From Siderastrea radians (Eukaryota > Cnidaria > Anthozoa > Scleractinia > Rhizangiidae): DNA of 64,000 bases. Each line of letters starts with the position of its first letter. Position 1 is the first letter of the stretch. Position numbers and translations under genes: made by a program. The stretch lies in assembly GCA_964017195.1 (NCBI GenBank), contig OZ024896.1, positions 30,652,430-30,716,429 of the forward strand. The letters run 5' to 3'. Positions 1 through 11,617 of this stretch are shown piece after piece. The notes under the pieces were generated by a model. It worked only from the letters and a program-made list of their open reading frames with translations. It was not told the DNA's origin and did not search any database.

Positions 1-585
1 AATTTTGTGGTAATTTTTTAATTTGAGCGTTTTTGCGAAAATCTTAAGAACGGCTCAATGGATTTTTTTTAAAACATTAAACACGCGTGCTTGACGATGT
101 GTCCAATTTTAGTGTCGAGTCTTATTAACATTGATTCACTGGAACACTTTTAGATTTAACGCTTAAAAGGACGTATGAACCGACGGAAAAGCTTGCGTTA
201 CATATTCTCATTTGGCAAATAAATGCTAATATATTCAAAGTAATGCGCAAAGCATTCCTCCGTGATTTTTACTTTTCGTTGTAATCTACAGTGCAACAAA
301 GAACAAAGAAACCAGATAAAAATCACGAAGCAGTGAATTACGCATTACTTTGAATATATTAGCATTTATTTGCCAACTGTGCATTTGTAAAGCAACCTTT
401 TCCGTCGGTTCATACGTCCTTTTTAGCGTTAAATCTAAAAGTGTTCCAGTGAATCAATGTTAATAATACTCGATACTAAAATTGGACACATCGTCAAGCA
501 CGCATGTTTAATGTTTTAAAAAATCCATCGAGTAGTTCTTAAGATTTTCGCAAAAACGCTCAAATTCAAAAATTACCACAAAATT
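1..585. repeat. Large inverted repeat (foldback/MITE-like), possibly cut by the window start
   Basis: The first about 283 bases reappear in reverse complement up to base 585 with only scattered mismatches. Base 1 onward (AATTTTGTGGTAA) pairs with bases 573-585 (TTACCACAAAATT). The spacer around 285-320 is short. No protein-coding sequence is visible. The left end coincides with the window edge, so the true terminus and target-site duplication cannot be read. This is most simply a non-autonomous DNA transposon with very long terminal inverted repeats. Confidence 0.85.
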
Positions 586-1401
586 ATTACACGAATGATC
601 CTAGAAAAACAATTCGTTCTCGAGATCGCGAACACTAGTTCCAACAAAACTTTCTAGGCGTAAAATATTAAGTAACAGACACATTTTGAAAGCATTTTCG
701 AGCCATTTCATCAAATTAAAGCATTGATTATTTTTCGGTGCATTTACTATTACTGTGCTAAAACTAAGGTTGAAAATGTTTTTGCGATTTACTTCGAAAC
801 AAACATACAGATTTTTTTGTTCTTGTATATTTTGTTTGCCATACACCACAGTTTAAGATGTTGGTGTTTGCTTTTCAAAGCGAAGTCTGGCCCTCGCGCA
901 AAATTTCAATTTTAGTGTTTTCGAGGTTTTTTGTTTATCGTTGTCATGGAAATATCGATTTTCACAAAATGTAAACCGCGCTATAGCTCAATCCAAAACC
1001 AAAAAGTACTGCAACTTCAAGTTGATCCGACAAGATAAAGACTGTCTAAGAGCCGATTTTGAAAGTGAAGTATGGTCCCAAAAAACTGTATCGAAACACC
1101 TTAACTAAAATATCTCAAATCGTTTATCATGACAAATCTTACTCGTTTGAGACTGATTTTGGTTGATTTATCAGGTTTAATGGAAAAAAAACACATTTGA
1201 AACAAAATATCCTTTTCGTTAAGGACAACAATCTTTGGTCTCTGTCATTTCTTATTGTTTTCTTAACTAAATTATCGACACTATCCATTAGAAACAAAAA
1301 GTCAATTATTAGGAGACAATCAAAGCCATTATAGCCCATTTCCTATCATTATGTGCAAGCAAAACCTTTTCTTAAGCTTGCGTACCGAAATTTTACTGAC
1401 T
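586..1401. other. Intergenic sequence, no gene seen
   Basis: AT-rich sequence with only short chance open frames and no recognisable protein. Homology to duplication copy B (near 11388) begins at about 1305-1310, shown by a shared stretch ggagacaatcaaagcc. This marks the left edge of the segmental duplication. Confidence 0.6.
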
Positions 1402-2607
1402 TTACTTATTAGATTTTCTATCAGTAACTCTCTCGGGTTCAGGAACCTCTTTAAGACCCAGTAAATCCATCAATGTTTTGCATTCCTTTTCAATAACTCG
1501 ATTTCTTTCAAAGAACTCATCATTTTGCCATTTGTCAGCATTTCCCGATGCCTTCCTAACAGTGGAATACGGATTCTTTAGCGCTTCTTCAAGTTTATCT
1601 TTGCTAGGTTCCGTGGTTTCAGTGATCCATTTTTCTACCTCCAATGGCATTTCAAATCCAGCGAATCGGTAAATATCCTTTGCAGTGCCAAGTGGGTCCT
1701 CTGCGATCTGCTTGTACAAAACCAGTTTGTATCGGTGGGTGAGATTCAATTGTTTCAACGTTTTTTCTGCATGCTTCAAGTTTCTCCAAGTTGAATTGCA
1801 TAGTTCTCTTGTGGTTGTAGCAAGAGACGGGCTCGGATAATCTTTCATCCAATTTATGTTAATTCGTGAGTTTATATTCCCTCTGGGATCTCGAACCAAG
1901 TGCAAAATCCGCACATCGATATCCTGATTTTCCAGTATAACTTGCGGAACCAGATTAGCCAGTTCTCCTTGTGGAAGTCGCACAGGCGAAACCTTGACGA
2001 CGCTGTGTTTGAACTTTTCCTTGCAAACATTATCCACAAATGCCGCATTTCTAAGCAGCTGGGAGCAGTTTTCTTTTTTGTTTGATTCCACCTCAATGTT
2101 GCAAAACTTTTTCGTTTTGAAAATGTTTACAGGTAGAGCTCCTGTCCATAGTTTGTGCACGAAAGTTAAGAATTTCTTTGATGCCCGAGAACGTGAGAAG
2201 TTGCAGCTGATAATGGAACTTACGACGTCGAGTTCACAGTGAGAGCAATTAAAACGGTCTTCAGGTGATCTCCACCTTTTTGTAATCCACAACGGCTCGT
2301 AAACTGTGAATGTTTGAGGATCTTTAGCAAACATAGTGCTTATGAAAGTTGTTCCAGTGCGATCTTGGCCAAAGATTAGTAAACTGCGCCTGGGTTCCGT
2401 TGGAGTAAAATTCTGTGTACGATTCTTATCATTTGTAGTAGTCGCCAAAGGAAACGATGCTTCTGTACTTTCTGTGCTGCTTTCTTTTGGACGTATTGGC
2501 TTCGATGATTGCCACAAATAAGGAAGGAGGACGAAAACGTAAAGAGCCGCACACAGAGACGCGCAGAATAACAGATACTGCAAAGCGTGTAACTCTCTAG
2601 ATCTCAT
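1402..2607 (-). CDS. Carbohydrate sulfotransferase-like protein, paralogue A (single exon)
   Basis: This 401-residue open frame is predicted to be a type II Golgi enzyme that moves sulfate from PAPS to a sugar hydroxyl on a glycan. Seen: a short cytosolic tail, one membrane anchor at about residues 9-31, a Ser/Thr/Pro-rich stem to about residue 72, then the catalytic domain. The 5'-phosphosulfate loop is IFGQDRTGTTF (78-88). The 3'-phosphate site is LHLVRDPRGNINSR (235-248). A VVKVSPVRL stretch (203-211) and several N-glycosylation sequons are also present. Length and motif order fit the Gal/GlcNAc/GalNAc 6-O-sulfotransferase (CHST) group, but the acceptor sugar cannot be told. The ATG at 2607 is the first in frame and gives the anchor directly after it. 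The gene has no intron and no break. It is the duplicate of the gene at 11618-12817. The family is assigned from motifs; the exact orthologue is not. Confidence 0.9.
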   Translation of the reverse strand: MRSRELHALQYLLFCASLCAALYVFVLLPYLWQSSKPIRPKESSTESTEASFPLATTTNDKNRTQNFTPTEPRRSLLIFGQDRTGTTFISTMFAKDPQTFTVYEPLWITKRWRSPEDRFNCSHCELDVVSSIISCNFSRSRASKKFLTFVHKLWTGALPVNIFKTKKFCNIEVESNKKENCSQLLRNAAFVDNVCKEKFKHSVVKVSPVRLPQGELANLVPQVILENQDIDVRILHLVRDPRGNINSRININWMKDYPSPSLATTTRELCNSTWRNLKHAEKTLKQLNLTHRYKLVLYKQIAEDPLGTAKDIYRFAGFEMPLEVEKWITETTEPSKDKLEEALKNPYSTVRKASGNADKWQNDEFFERNRVIEKECKTLMDLLGLKEVPEPERVTDRKSNK

Positions 2608-2694
2608 CTTGTTTTCAGCTGTGGATTAATGACAGAAAAGTACATTGACTTTGTAACTGAATTTGGAAATAAGTAAACTGGCGTTCCTTTAGGG

Positions 2695-2702
2695 CCTTTA
2701 TA
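2695..2702 (-). promoter_or_regulatory. Putative TATA box of sulfotransferase A
   Basis: TATAAAGG on the - strand lies about 90 bases upstream of the ATG. The same position in copy B holds a TTTATATG variant, and the sequence between box and ATG is well conserved between the copies. The short distance suggests an intronless transcript with a short 5' leader. Confidence 0.5.
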
Positions 2703-2869
2703 AAGAGCTGGGGAAACCATAGGGTATTAGCAAATACTAGCTCTGATTGGCTCTCACCTGTCAAACTATCAACCCGTATAATACATCAAATATGTTTGCT
2801 GAATTGTGATTGGTTAAACTGTGTCACGCGACACTACACTCACCTAGTAAATGTAAAAAAGAAATGATA

Positions 2870-4118
2870 CAGTGGAATCCCGATTTTTCGAACCATGACA
2901 CGTTTCCCTTGGATTTGCTACAGTCAAACACTGTAATTTTACACCCGATTTTTCGAACCCTCAATTGTTCGAAACTCCTGATACTTTGAACTAATTCATG
3001 CCTCCCATAGAAGAAATTTATAAGAAATTTACCTTCGATTTCTCTAACCAGCAGGAAAGTACCACTCAGTAGCTTATTCGCAGACTCAAAAGGTAGAACC
3101 ACCTTCTATTATAATTACACAGTAAACAGTACAGGGAAAGTATTGCTCAGTGCCTTTCATTCGGAATGGTCACTCATAAGGCCTGGCTCTCTTGTAGCTG
3201 CTGTTTGTTTTGTTTACAAGGTGGTGCTAACTTTTGAGTCTTGAGCAAAATCCTTAGGTGTGACCATTCAAATAAAAGCTAAAAACTGTACAAGACTCAA
3301 GTGAATTAAGGCATGGGCCCTCAAATTTTCTCTTAAAAGTGAGGGGGGTGGTCTATCTCTAAACACTTTGGACATAGACAAATAAAACTTTGCCAGATAC
3401 TTACAATGCTAGTTTGTGGCAATTTCGCACTTTTGAAGTATGCAAATTAGGTCACGTGACTTCCATCGTCTGAAAAACCTTTTTCTTAAAATGGCAATAC
3501 TTTTTCTTGTGTCCTTAATTTATTTACCAGTTCCATAATATTAAAGCCCTTTAATATACCACTTCTGTACTTGGCCTTTTTAAGATAAATAAAAGCAAAG
3601 TCGTGAAGTAGGGATAAAAATGTCCTGGTGGACTGGGTACTAATCGGAAAACCGTTTATTTTCGAAATTATTCACAAATTCAAAAGTTGCCAAGCACAGT
3701 TTTGTAAATGCTTACATTAAATGTTGTCTTATACCAGTCTGGTTTAATAACTCACAACAAAAAGTGTTGCCATTTTTGCTTGAAGATTGTTTAGTACTTT
3801 CTGGCCGTATAAGGTCACGTGACAAATTTCCATAATTTAAAAAGAACCAACGTAACACAAACTATCAGTGTATGTATCTGGCAATGTTTCAGCTTTCTAA
3901 TGCAAAAGTGTTCAAATATAGCCCACCCCCCTCACTTTTTTGAGTTAAAAATTGGGGCCCATGCCTTAACTTACCTGAGGAGTGCCATGGTATTTCTGTT
4001 TGCCTTCCTGCTTGTTATAAAACAATACCTCGTAAATCAAGGGTGATTTCGTGTCACCTCTGATTTTTCGAACCAATTTCCGTTTTCCTGGGACGTTCGA
4101 AAAATCGGGATTCCACTA
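2870..4118. mobile_element. pogo/Tigger-like non-autonomous element, TA duplication
   Basis: The ends are inverted repeats, CAGTGGAATCCCGATTTTTC at left and its near complement ending at 4118, flanked by TA (2868-2869 and 4119-4120). This is the typical end type and target of pogo/Tigger members of the Tc1-mariner group. No transposase frame survives. Copy B of the duplication has the uninterrupted site near 13545. The element itself contains a second insertion at 3310-3965. A relative in opposite orientation lies at 28705-29300, and its internal subrepeat recurs at 54700-54990. Confidence 0.85.
3310..3965. mobile_element. TTAA-flanked non-autonomous element nested in the pogo-like element
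   Basis: Inverted ends GGCATGGGCCC and GGGCCCATGCC are flanked by TTAA on both sides (3306-3309, 3966-3969). Exact TTAA duplication is the hallmark of piggyBac-type transposition. The related element at 28705-29300 lacks this insert at the matching place, which supports nesting. No coding frame is present. A diverged relative lies near 12930-13388 in copy B. Confidence 0.8.
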
Positions 4119-4489
4119 TATTTTTCAAGAGATTTCGCCAGTTTTCAAACTTAAGTTTAGAGACATTTTTTGTAGCTTCAAAATTGAAAAGCATTTTGTT
4201 TTTGGTACAGACGAGGACATCAGCATACTTGTCGATAAGTGGGTACACCCAAACAAATCGATTACCCGTCTAGCTCAATCAGTTTAACTGGTTTAGCTTC
4301 GTTTTTCAAGACAAAGTAAGGAGATATTTCGCCTGAACAGCTCAGATAAGAGGGGTCGTTTCTAAAGAAACTGTGGTGCTGCGTCTACTTAAATTTAGAG
4401 TTTAAAGAAAATTTATCGACTAGTTACGTACTTGAGCTGGCTATTTACTTCATTTTTCAAAGATTTTGATGTTTTTTTATTTATTTTAA

Positions 4490-7400
4490 GGACGGTGGCC
4501 CCTATTGCTAACGCGCGCATTTTCTGCGCATCGCGCGTTCATCCCGCGCGATCGCGCGATTCCTGTATGTGCAGTGGTACGAAACAAACATTTTAGGTGT
4601 ATTGAGTTGTTGTTTTTGTATTTCGCTTCGGCTGTGGGGGTGTTGACCCGCAAATGGGGAACGTGAAGCCAAAAACAAAATGGTAGGTTAATGAAAGAAT
4701 CCGGGCCGTCGAAGCGCCAGCGCTTGCACGACAAAAAACAAACATCGACACCGGCTTCCGACAACAAGTGAAACAAGGAAAGTAGCGCCGGAGGGACGAA
4801 GCTGACTTGGCGAGAAGGTGGACGAACAGTGGATCTCGGCGTGTTAGCTGAACAGACTTGTTTTTCTGGAAAGCGACCTTCTGAAAAGACCACGATAGCG
4901 TCAACCTTTCGGTTAAATTCCCAAGTACTTCGCTTCCACCTCCACGGTAAAGAAAATTACCAATTTGATTGTGGATTTAAGTATTATAAGAATTGTTTAA
5001 TTGAGAGACTTCCTATGTTGAAAATGATATTCTTAAAATGTTAAAGTGAATGATCGAATGGAATTGCTTCCGAGTAATTTTTTATATCTTTGGAACAAAA
5101 TAATACAGCAACTGATCGCGAGTTAAATCTCTTTGTCGAATAACACTTCGCAGGCGAAAAACTTGTGCCATTTTCTTCCGCAATTTACAGGTGCTTGGAA
5201 GCTTCCAAAAACCTCTTTTGGGTAATTTTGGCCGGTAAACTGCCAGATGCCGCCGGTAGCAATACTATTTTTTTTAGCAAAGTTGTTTGATGGTTGACTG
5301 AACTTAAGCCAGCAGGATGCATGCGAATCAGTAAAAAATTCGTTTTTACATTGACAAATCAGTGAAGTCGCTACCGGCAGCAAGTTAAAATGGCATTATT
5401 AGAGCAACTGTCGTTTCACGAGTACTCTCCTTGAAATTAATTAGCTTTCCAAAGAATGCTGGAAGAAAAGCTGCCTGTGAAAGTTGTGCTGAAGTCTTGT
5501 TTTTCAAGAAAAATAGGTCACTTTCACTGTTTTTCATCTTTTGGCGAATAACGACTGAAATGTACCGTATTTTAGGGGCCAATGAGTTGAGAAGAATCTT
5601 TACAAACCACAAATGCACTCCAATGTATGAGTGTTTAACGTGATCAGGATAAAAACGCAGAACAATTAGTAGAAAAGTACGAAGTTTTATGATGGCAAGG
5701 CCTTCCTCTCTCTCTTTTAGAATGCTTTTAAAACAGTGTTTCAAAAGGAAAGTCGTAAAAAGACACTGTCTAGAGGACAAAGTTGAAGCAAACTACTTGT
5801 TTAGATTGAAACTGTGTCTCACCTAACGCGAAAACCGAACGTTTCAGACACTTGAGCAGTATTGTATTTCAGATCTTTTGCAGTGAAATCACTCCTATTT
5901 TTAAGGTACTAACATGTTGTCATTTCCACGTGTGGCATTTTCTTAGCAGAGGGAAAGGAAACGTATCTAAGGCTTACATCTGATTAAAAATCTTTCCATT
6001 TGTAATTTGTTCGTAAGAGATTAGAAAGAGTCAAAAGCGTAAACAAATTGTGAAGCAACTTCTTGAAAGAAAAACAAAACGGCACCTAACTGACCCGCCC
6101 GATAGTCTATGAAATATTAAAAGAAAATCTCCCCTCCTCTCGGTCTGGAAAAATGTCGATAGCTGTTATAAACTGCAGCAACCGATGGAATGAAATCGGG
6201 TTGACCTGCTGAAGTAGACGAGTAGCCGATTTTGATAACTCCACTGAGCGATCTAGGCGAATGAGAAGGAACAAAACGAAACCTTGAAAACTTGACGAGA
6301 AATTTCAGCTTTCGATTACAGCTAGGTTAGTTCGCTTCAGAGCTACAGTTTTCGATTTAGTGGCATTTCGTGTTACTTGTCAAGATCCGAACACGATGAA
6401 AACCCAAAACAATAAGTTACATTTAGCTGCTGTAGATAAGCGACGTTTCCAGTTCACTAAATGACAGGATATTGAAACATTGTAAGAACCAAGGAACACG
6501 GCGCAAAAAGAAGAAAAAGTTTCATGCAGACAGTTTGAAGCTCGAAAAAAATTAATAACAACAGTAGTGTGACTTTCGAGTTCGGATTGTTGTGGAGCAA
6601 CTCGCGGGAAAATGTTGCTAAAATTTGCGGCGCTGTGCGAACACTTTCGAAAGAACATCGCGCCCGAAACTAGCCCCGCAAAATTTTTGGGCCCGAAGAG
6701 TTTTCGGTTTTTTTGAGAAACGAACACCAGCTTATTTATGGGAGCTCCGGGGTTAGTCTAGCTAGCCTAGCTACATATATATTACAGGCTTGGTCTGACC
6801 CCACTGACAATTTGCAGTAGCCTTATAGAACTTCCAAGCATATAAACAACAATCAAGATTCTCGCTGCACAACATTCATTGAACAATGAAATCGCCTAAC
6901 GGCACTCCGTTATAGTATGTTCTTTGATAAGGCAACTGTAAAATCCCCATACAGTTGGCAGAGATAAAACCAATCGACGTTTTACGAGGATTTTGCTTTG
7001 CTGCATCCTTTCACCATGAGTCCCCTCCGCCATCTCCGATTCCCAGCATCCATCACTTCGACTTACATTTTATTCCCCACCGGGGAGGAGAGCGTCAAGA
7101 AAATCGTCACTGATGGAAAACATGCCGTGTGTGGTTACCCCTAGTTTTTATGTAATCAATCAAAAGCAGGACAACTGTTAGGTATTGTGAAATTTTTTTT
7201 TCAGAAGAAAAACCGTCCGTCAAAAGTTATTTTACAAAACGTTCCAATCTACTGGGTCAAATAATGGCCCGCCAACAACAGGAAATTCGCATATAGAATT
7301 CGGCAGCATGTTGAGAATTGTTTCCTTGTTATTCATTACAAAGCGCCTATCAGTTTAGACATCTTCATCTCCTACTTAAGTCAAATAATGGCTATCTTTT

Positions 7401-7598
7401 ATTTTAAAACGTTTTTTTCCCTAATTTTTAAAAAATGCTCAATCAGCACTTTTTTAACCATATTTGGGCCTAGTTATCTCTGAAAAAAGCACGGTGACCC
7501 CCCATTTTCTTTTTGGATTTTAATAGTCCTAGGTACGATTGACAAATCCCACATGGTCACAAACAGGAAAAAAACCTTCCTATTAGGGGCCACCGTCC
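4490..7598. mobile_element. 3.1 kb TTAA-flanked non-autonomous DNA transposon
   Basis: Inverted ends GGACGGTGGCCCCTA are flanked by TTAA at 4486-4489 and 7599-7602. In duplication copy B the same flanks meet at a single TTAA (14719-14722), which is the empty site. Subterminal sequences at both ends match the 1.6 kb element at 49323-50914, so they form one family. The left end is unusually rich in CG dinucleotides (4510-4560). Only short unrelated frames are present and no transposase is seen, so movement would need an enzyme supplied elsewhere, probably piggyBac type by the TTAA target. Confidence 0.85.
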
Positions 7599-7639
7599 TT
7601 AAGCACATTTTAAATCTAACGGGTATACTTAATAAAAAT

Positions 7640-7651
7640 AACAATAATAAA

Positions 7652-7691
<40 letters not shown>

Positions 7692-7998
7692 GTAATAGTA
7701 ATAATAATAATAATAATTAAAATTTGTATAACGCCTACCCGCAGTCCTGCGCATGCTTTAGGCGCTTCACAAAAGGTTAAGAATGAAATACAAAGCTAAA
7801 CTAATGTTTAAACAAAAATTAACCTTACTAAGAATGATATGAGATAGGTCTTCAGTTTAGATTTAAAAGTACTCAAATTGTCACGTGAGCGGATGTTATC
7901 GGGTAAGCTTTTCCAAAGCCGGTCAGGAGCAGAAACAGCGAAGGCTCTAGACCCATAGGACTTAAGATTAAAGTTAACACGATTCAGGCGATCGGTCT
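7640..7998 (-). mobile_element. Retroposon-like insert with (ATT)n tail
   Basis: An (AAT)n tract (about 7628-7716) is followed by unique sequence up to about 7998. Read on the - strand this is a body ending in an (ATT)n tail. Duplication copy B lacks both tract and body (near 14760-14812), so it is an insertion or a deletion in B. The family is not identified. Confidence 0.5.
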
Positions 7999-8364
7999 TA
8001 AAACAAAACGGTCGGCTTTAGCCGTACGAGGTAATTGTTTGGCGTGAAATCCACCAGCGAAGAGGGATAGTGATTAATTCTGGAAATTAATGTTTACTTT
8101 GAATACTTACCAATGAATTACCAATTATTGCGGCATAAGACTAAATCCGTCGACTCAATGACGCTATATGATATCAAGTCTGTATAGCCTAACTGTTCGA
8201 AATTGTTCCTCGATTGAAGAGAATTCGAAATTGTATGATGCTAATGGCAATGAAAATGTCACCTGCTATAATTTAATTACCCTCCAACTACACACCAGAT
8301 AACAAAAAGGTGCTGGCTAATAACGGTTGTGTAAAAAATGAACATTTCAAGTTATATCCAGATT

Positions 8365-8525
8365 TAATAAGATTTTGAGCGTTCTCTGGTTAAAAATTTA
8401 AAAGTTTGAGCTTTCGATTGCCAGTCTGCAATCTTTGACAAGTGAACTTGTCAAAGATTGCAGACTGGCAATCGAAAGCTCAAACTTTTAAAATTTTTAA
8501 CCAGAGAACGCTCAAAATCTTATTA
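8365..8525. repeat. Near-perfect 161-base palindrome, absent from copy B
   Basis: The arms meet at about 8445 with almost no spacer and are nearly identical. The copy B sequence (about 15145-15180) lacks it. A direct repeat, ATATCCAGATT, flanks the inserted block (about 8355 and 8560), which suggests a target duplication of about 11 bases. Confidence 0.75.
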
Positions 8526-9118
8526 TGTCTTACCCTGGTTACTCGTCCATTTTTAAATATATCCAGATTATTTAACATTCTTGCACGAAAACCGCAGTTG
8601 CTTAGTGTAGGCCAAAAGCAATAACTTGTTTTCAAAAATGCTTGTTCTAAATTACTACTCATGACTAAAAGAAAACTGAAATAAACATTTTCAAAAGGCG
8701 AACCTGGCTTTCTGATGTTGCCCTTCAATGAGGTAATCAAGAACAATGAAGATTTGCTGAAAGTTAAAAGCCATGGAATGACAAATAAATATTTAGTCCG
8801 TGAACAAAATACAATGCGACAAGACAACCGCTGATAAAATATCAGTTGTGTTCTCTGAAAAAAAAATATCGTTTTATGTATGACGTATTGTTTACTTATA
8901 ACAGTTCTGTAAAAAGCCATGATTTTAACTGAATTATTAAAATCTAATTAGCACTGTTCGAGGCGATCTCACAAACAAAGGCTAGGACGCCTGCATGTAT
9001 GAAAAATGATGCAAAATGTGTATTTCTCGTCATTACTCTAAACTGATTCAAGGCAAAACTTGAGTATGCAAGGGTATTGAAAAAGCACGCAATTTGGCAT
9101 GCTGACTTCTTGTAACCG

Positions 9119-9415
9119 TTGGGAGGGGGGTTGTTAGGGGGGGTCGGCACTGACAATTCAAGTTTACTGTATGTATTTTTAGCAACACGATTAGAGTCGA
9201 TACTAAACCGCAATGTTGGTACAAAGTTAGTTTTGTATTTAGCTGTTTGTTTTGTTTTGTTTTTAGTTGTGTATTGTTCAAGGACAATGACCTTTTCAAA
9301 ATTTTACGCTTACTTTTTACAAAAACGTGAGTTTGTTCTTCAGTTTCACAGCTTTCCCAGTTCTCACTTCCTCATTTCCTCATCGTAATTCCCAGAATGC
9401 TCAACGTGCTTAGAA
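9119..9415. promoter_or_regulatory. Orphan duplicate of the MTR4 5' flank
   Basis: This stretch aligns with 16290-16657 upstream of the MTR4 start codon, including the shared word tgctcaacgtgctt (at about 9398 and 16641). Homology stops after about 9412, so no MTR4 exon follows. Copy B carries about 75 extra bases at 16530-16605. Whether the fragment retains promoter activity is unknown. Confidence 0.65.
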
Positions 9416-11072
9416 CAAAGCAAATACAGCACAACTCGTAAAAATATATAGCGACACTACAGACCGAAGCATCTAATAAGATATATGTACCCCAGCAGTG
9501 AAAATAGACATTTGCACAACTTGTAAAATTCGTTGTATTTTAACTGGCCTTTTTTCGTCCAAGAAATGTTGGAGCTTATGAAGAAAATCTCACGATTACT
9601 TTCTCAGTTTTCTTATGGGTCTACCAAGTCAAATGCGCTTGAAGTACTGACTGTCTAATCAGGTTTTACAGCATTCGAGCTCACTTCTCAAGCAATTGGC
9701 CAAACCGTGAGAAAAGACATCTCTACAACTAGTAGAATGTACTAGATTTTAGCCCTTTTTATTTCTTCTTAGCCTAGAACTGTTGACTCCCAGTTTTTGT
9801 TTCCCTCGCCAAAATTTGCTGACTTTCCTGTAATTCAAGGCCTGTCAGTCATGACCACACCAAGCAAATTACAATGGCTTTGGTGATATCAAGGCTTAAC
9901 TTTAGTTAGCTATTCTGGTAATATGACCGCTTCTCGGTGGTAATGTGACCGCTAGTCTGTGGTCAGGAAAATTTCGCTTCGGTGATCCAAACCAATGGTA
10001 GTCACTAAAGTTCGACCCAAGCACGATGCATGGGTCAAACATTGGTGAGTAAGAAATAAAGAGACAATCAGTATGCAGTCTTAAATTTTTCTTTCTATGG
10101 CATTTTAGCTTTCATTTTCGTCTCACGAAGGCTGGAAACAAAAAAGTTAATTAGATATAAATGTAGCTCTCTTCGATCCGCCAAACACCACTTTATCTGT
10201 TTGACGTAACTACTCTCATTACGTCTGGTGTCATTTATCTAGACCATTAGGCAGTAAAATTTATACCGTGGAATGAAACCTTTCCTATGTACAGTACCAA
10301 GAAACAGCTGCCGTTCTCGGTAACTTACAGGGCCTGGTAAGTATTTTGGAAATCCGTTTTTCATCTATTGGTGGTAATTGTGTGTGCAAATTAAACTTGC
10401 CAAAGCTATACATTACTTGAAATTATGAAAAGTTTAAAATTTAACCTTCCAAATCAATATAAATTGAGTCTCTTCATGTGAAAGAATGTTGTGCAGATGA
10501 AAAAGTTTTCGAGCCCGGTATGTACATTTTCGGGAGTTTCGAGAAAACGGCCCAATAACTTATCCAATGCATTGTCGTTAGCGGGAAGGAACTCTGTAAA
10601 TATCGCCCTGATAGTGAAAATTTTTTATTGTACTGAGGAAGACTTTCTGCAACATATTTATATAAAGTGCTCCTTCACCAATTCGAAACCTTTATTGCGT
10701 GGAGGTCTCTCGGCTGGTTTAATAATACCTATATAAATTAAATGTACTTGCGCTCCATGCAAGCCAAAAGAAAAAGGCTGCTTGTAATTATTAGGAACAC
10801 CAAAAGTGGAGAGCTTACGAGAAGACTAAACTAGACTTTCCTATTCATAAAGTACTCACTATGAAGTACAAAATATAGAGTATGAATTGCGCACCGCATT
10901 ATTTGTTTAACACTAACTACTCTGAAGGCGTTGGTGTGACCGCAACCAATATCGTCAAAATGTGATTTTTAACATGTATTGCTCTGGGAACGAGTCCACG
11001 TTACCCGACCGCTGGTCTCGTTTAACGATATGAGGTGACGGAAAGAGGCCAGGCTTCTAAGAACGATTCAAA
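9416..11072. other. Spacer between duplication copies, no gene seen
   Basis: About 1.65 kb without a recognisable gene on either strand. Open frames are short and unlike any family I know, and no clear inverted-repeat element stands out. Confidence 0.5.
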
Positions 11073-11156
11073 ATGGCGGCGCGCAGTGTTGAATTTCGGC
11101 CCCCTTTGGAGAGGAATTTCAGAGGGCTGGGATGCACTTTAGAAGCTACAACCACG
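11073..11156 (+). other. First-exon-like sequence (MAARSVEFRPPL...) with donor site
   Basis: An ATG in AAAATGGCGGC context opens a frame of 28 codons that ends at a good splice donor (ACG|gtcagt). The frame continues only to a stop at 11172-11174. The upstream sequence is comparatively CG-rich. It could be the first coding exon of an unidentified gene, an orphan exon, or only a YY1-type site. No downstream exon was found before the opposing sulfotransferase gene. Confidence 0.3.
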
Positions 11157-11617
11157 GTCAGTAACTCAACTTAGTGTTGTCTTTTTATTGGCGATGTCAA
11201 ATAAATACACCGTTTCTGGAGTGACCTTCTCCTAACGTGAGTCCATTCACTCAAATCTCGGCCTTTGGCGAAATACCGTAAATTCTCCAAATTCCCTTAG
11301 TTATACTTTTTATCCAAACTGACGGCGAAATTTCATCAAACTTGCCGTTCTCGTTATTGCGTGCATTTCTGGACATAACTTATTTTTAGGAGACAATCAA
11401 AGCCGTTACAAATATTTACCTGGATTTTTGAAAACACTACTCTGCGGTCGAGGCCTCTAAACCCGGTATGCAGTGAGTGGAGTCATAGAACCTTGACTTC
11501 AGCGTCGTTCCGCTGAAAATGGCCGAATCTTCGGGAGCCACCTTTTCAAAAACCCAGCTAGATATATGTGCCAACAGAAGCTGTTTTTAAAACTTGCCTG
11601 CTAAAATTTTACTGACT

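Larger units (their letters stand above)
1305..9415. repeat. Tandem segmental duplication, copy A
   Basis: Blocks here align in the same order and orientation to 11388-16657: the sulfotransferase gene with both flanks, the block at 4120-4380, 4400-4489 plus 7599-7640, 8000-8340, 8560-9290, and finally 9290-9415. The last block matches the MTR4 5' flank at about 16290-16657. Copy A is longer because of inserts at 2870-4118, 4490-7598, about 7640-7998 and about 8365-8560 that copy B lacks. Boundaries are read by eye and are good to a few tens of bases. Confidence 0.85.

Noticed and set aside
4486..4893. 135-residue - strand frame at the left end of the 3.1 kb element
   Set aside because: Overlaps the transposon terminus, resembles no transposase, and no other part of the element continues it.
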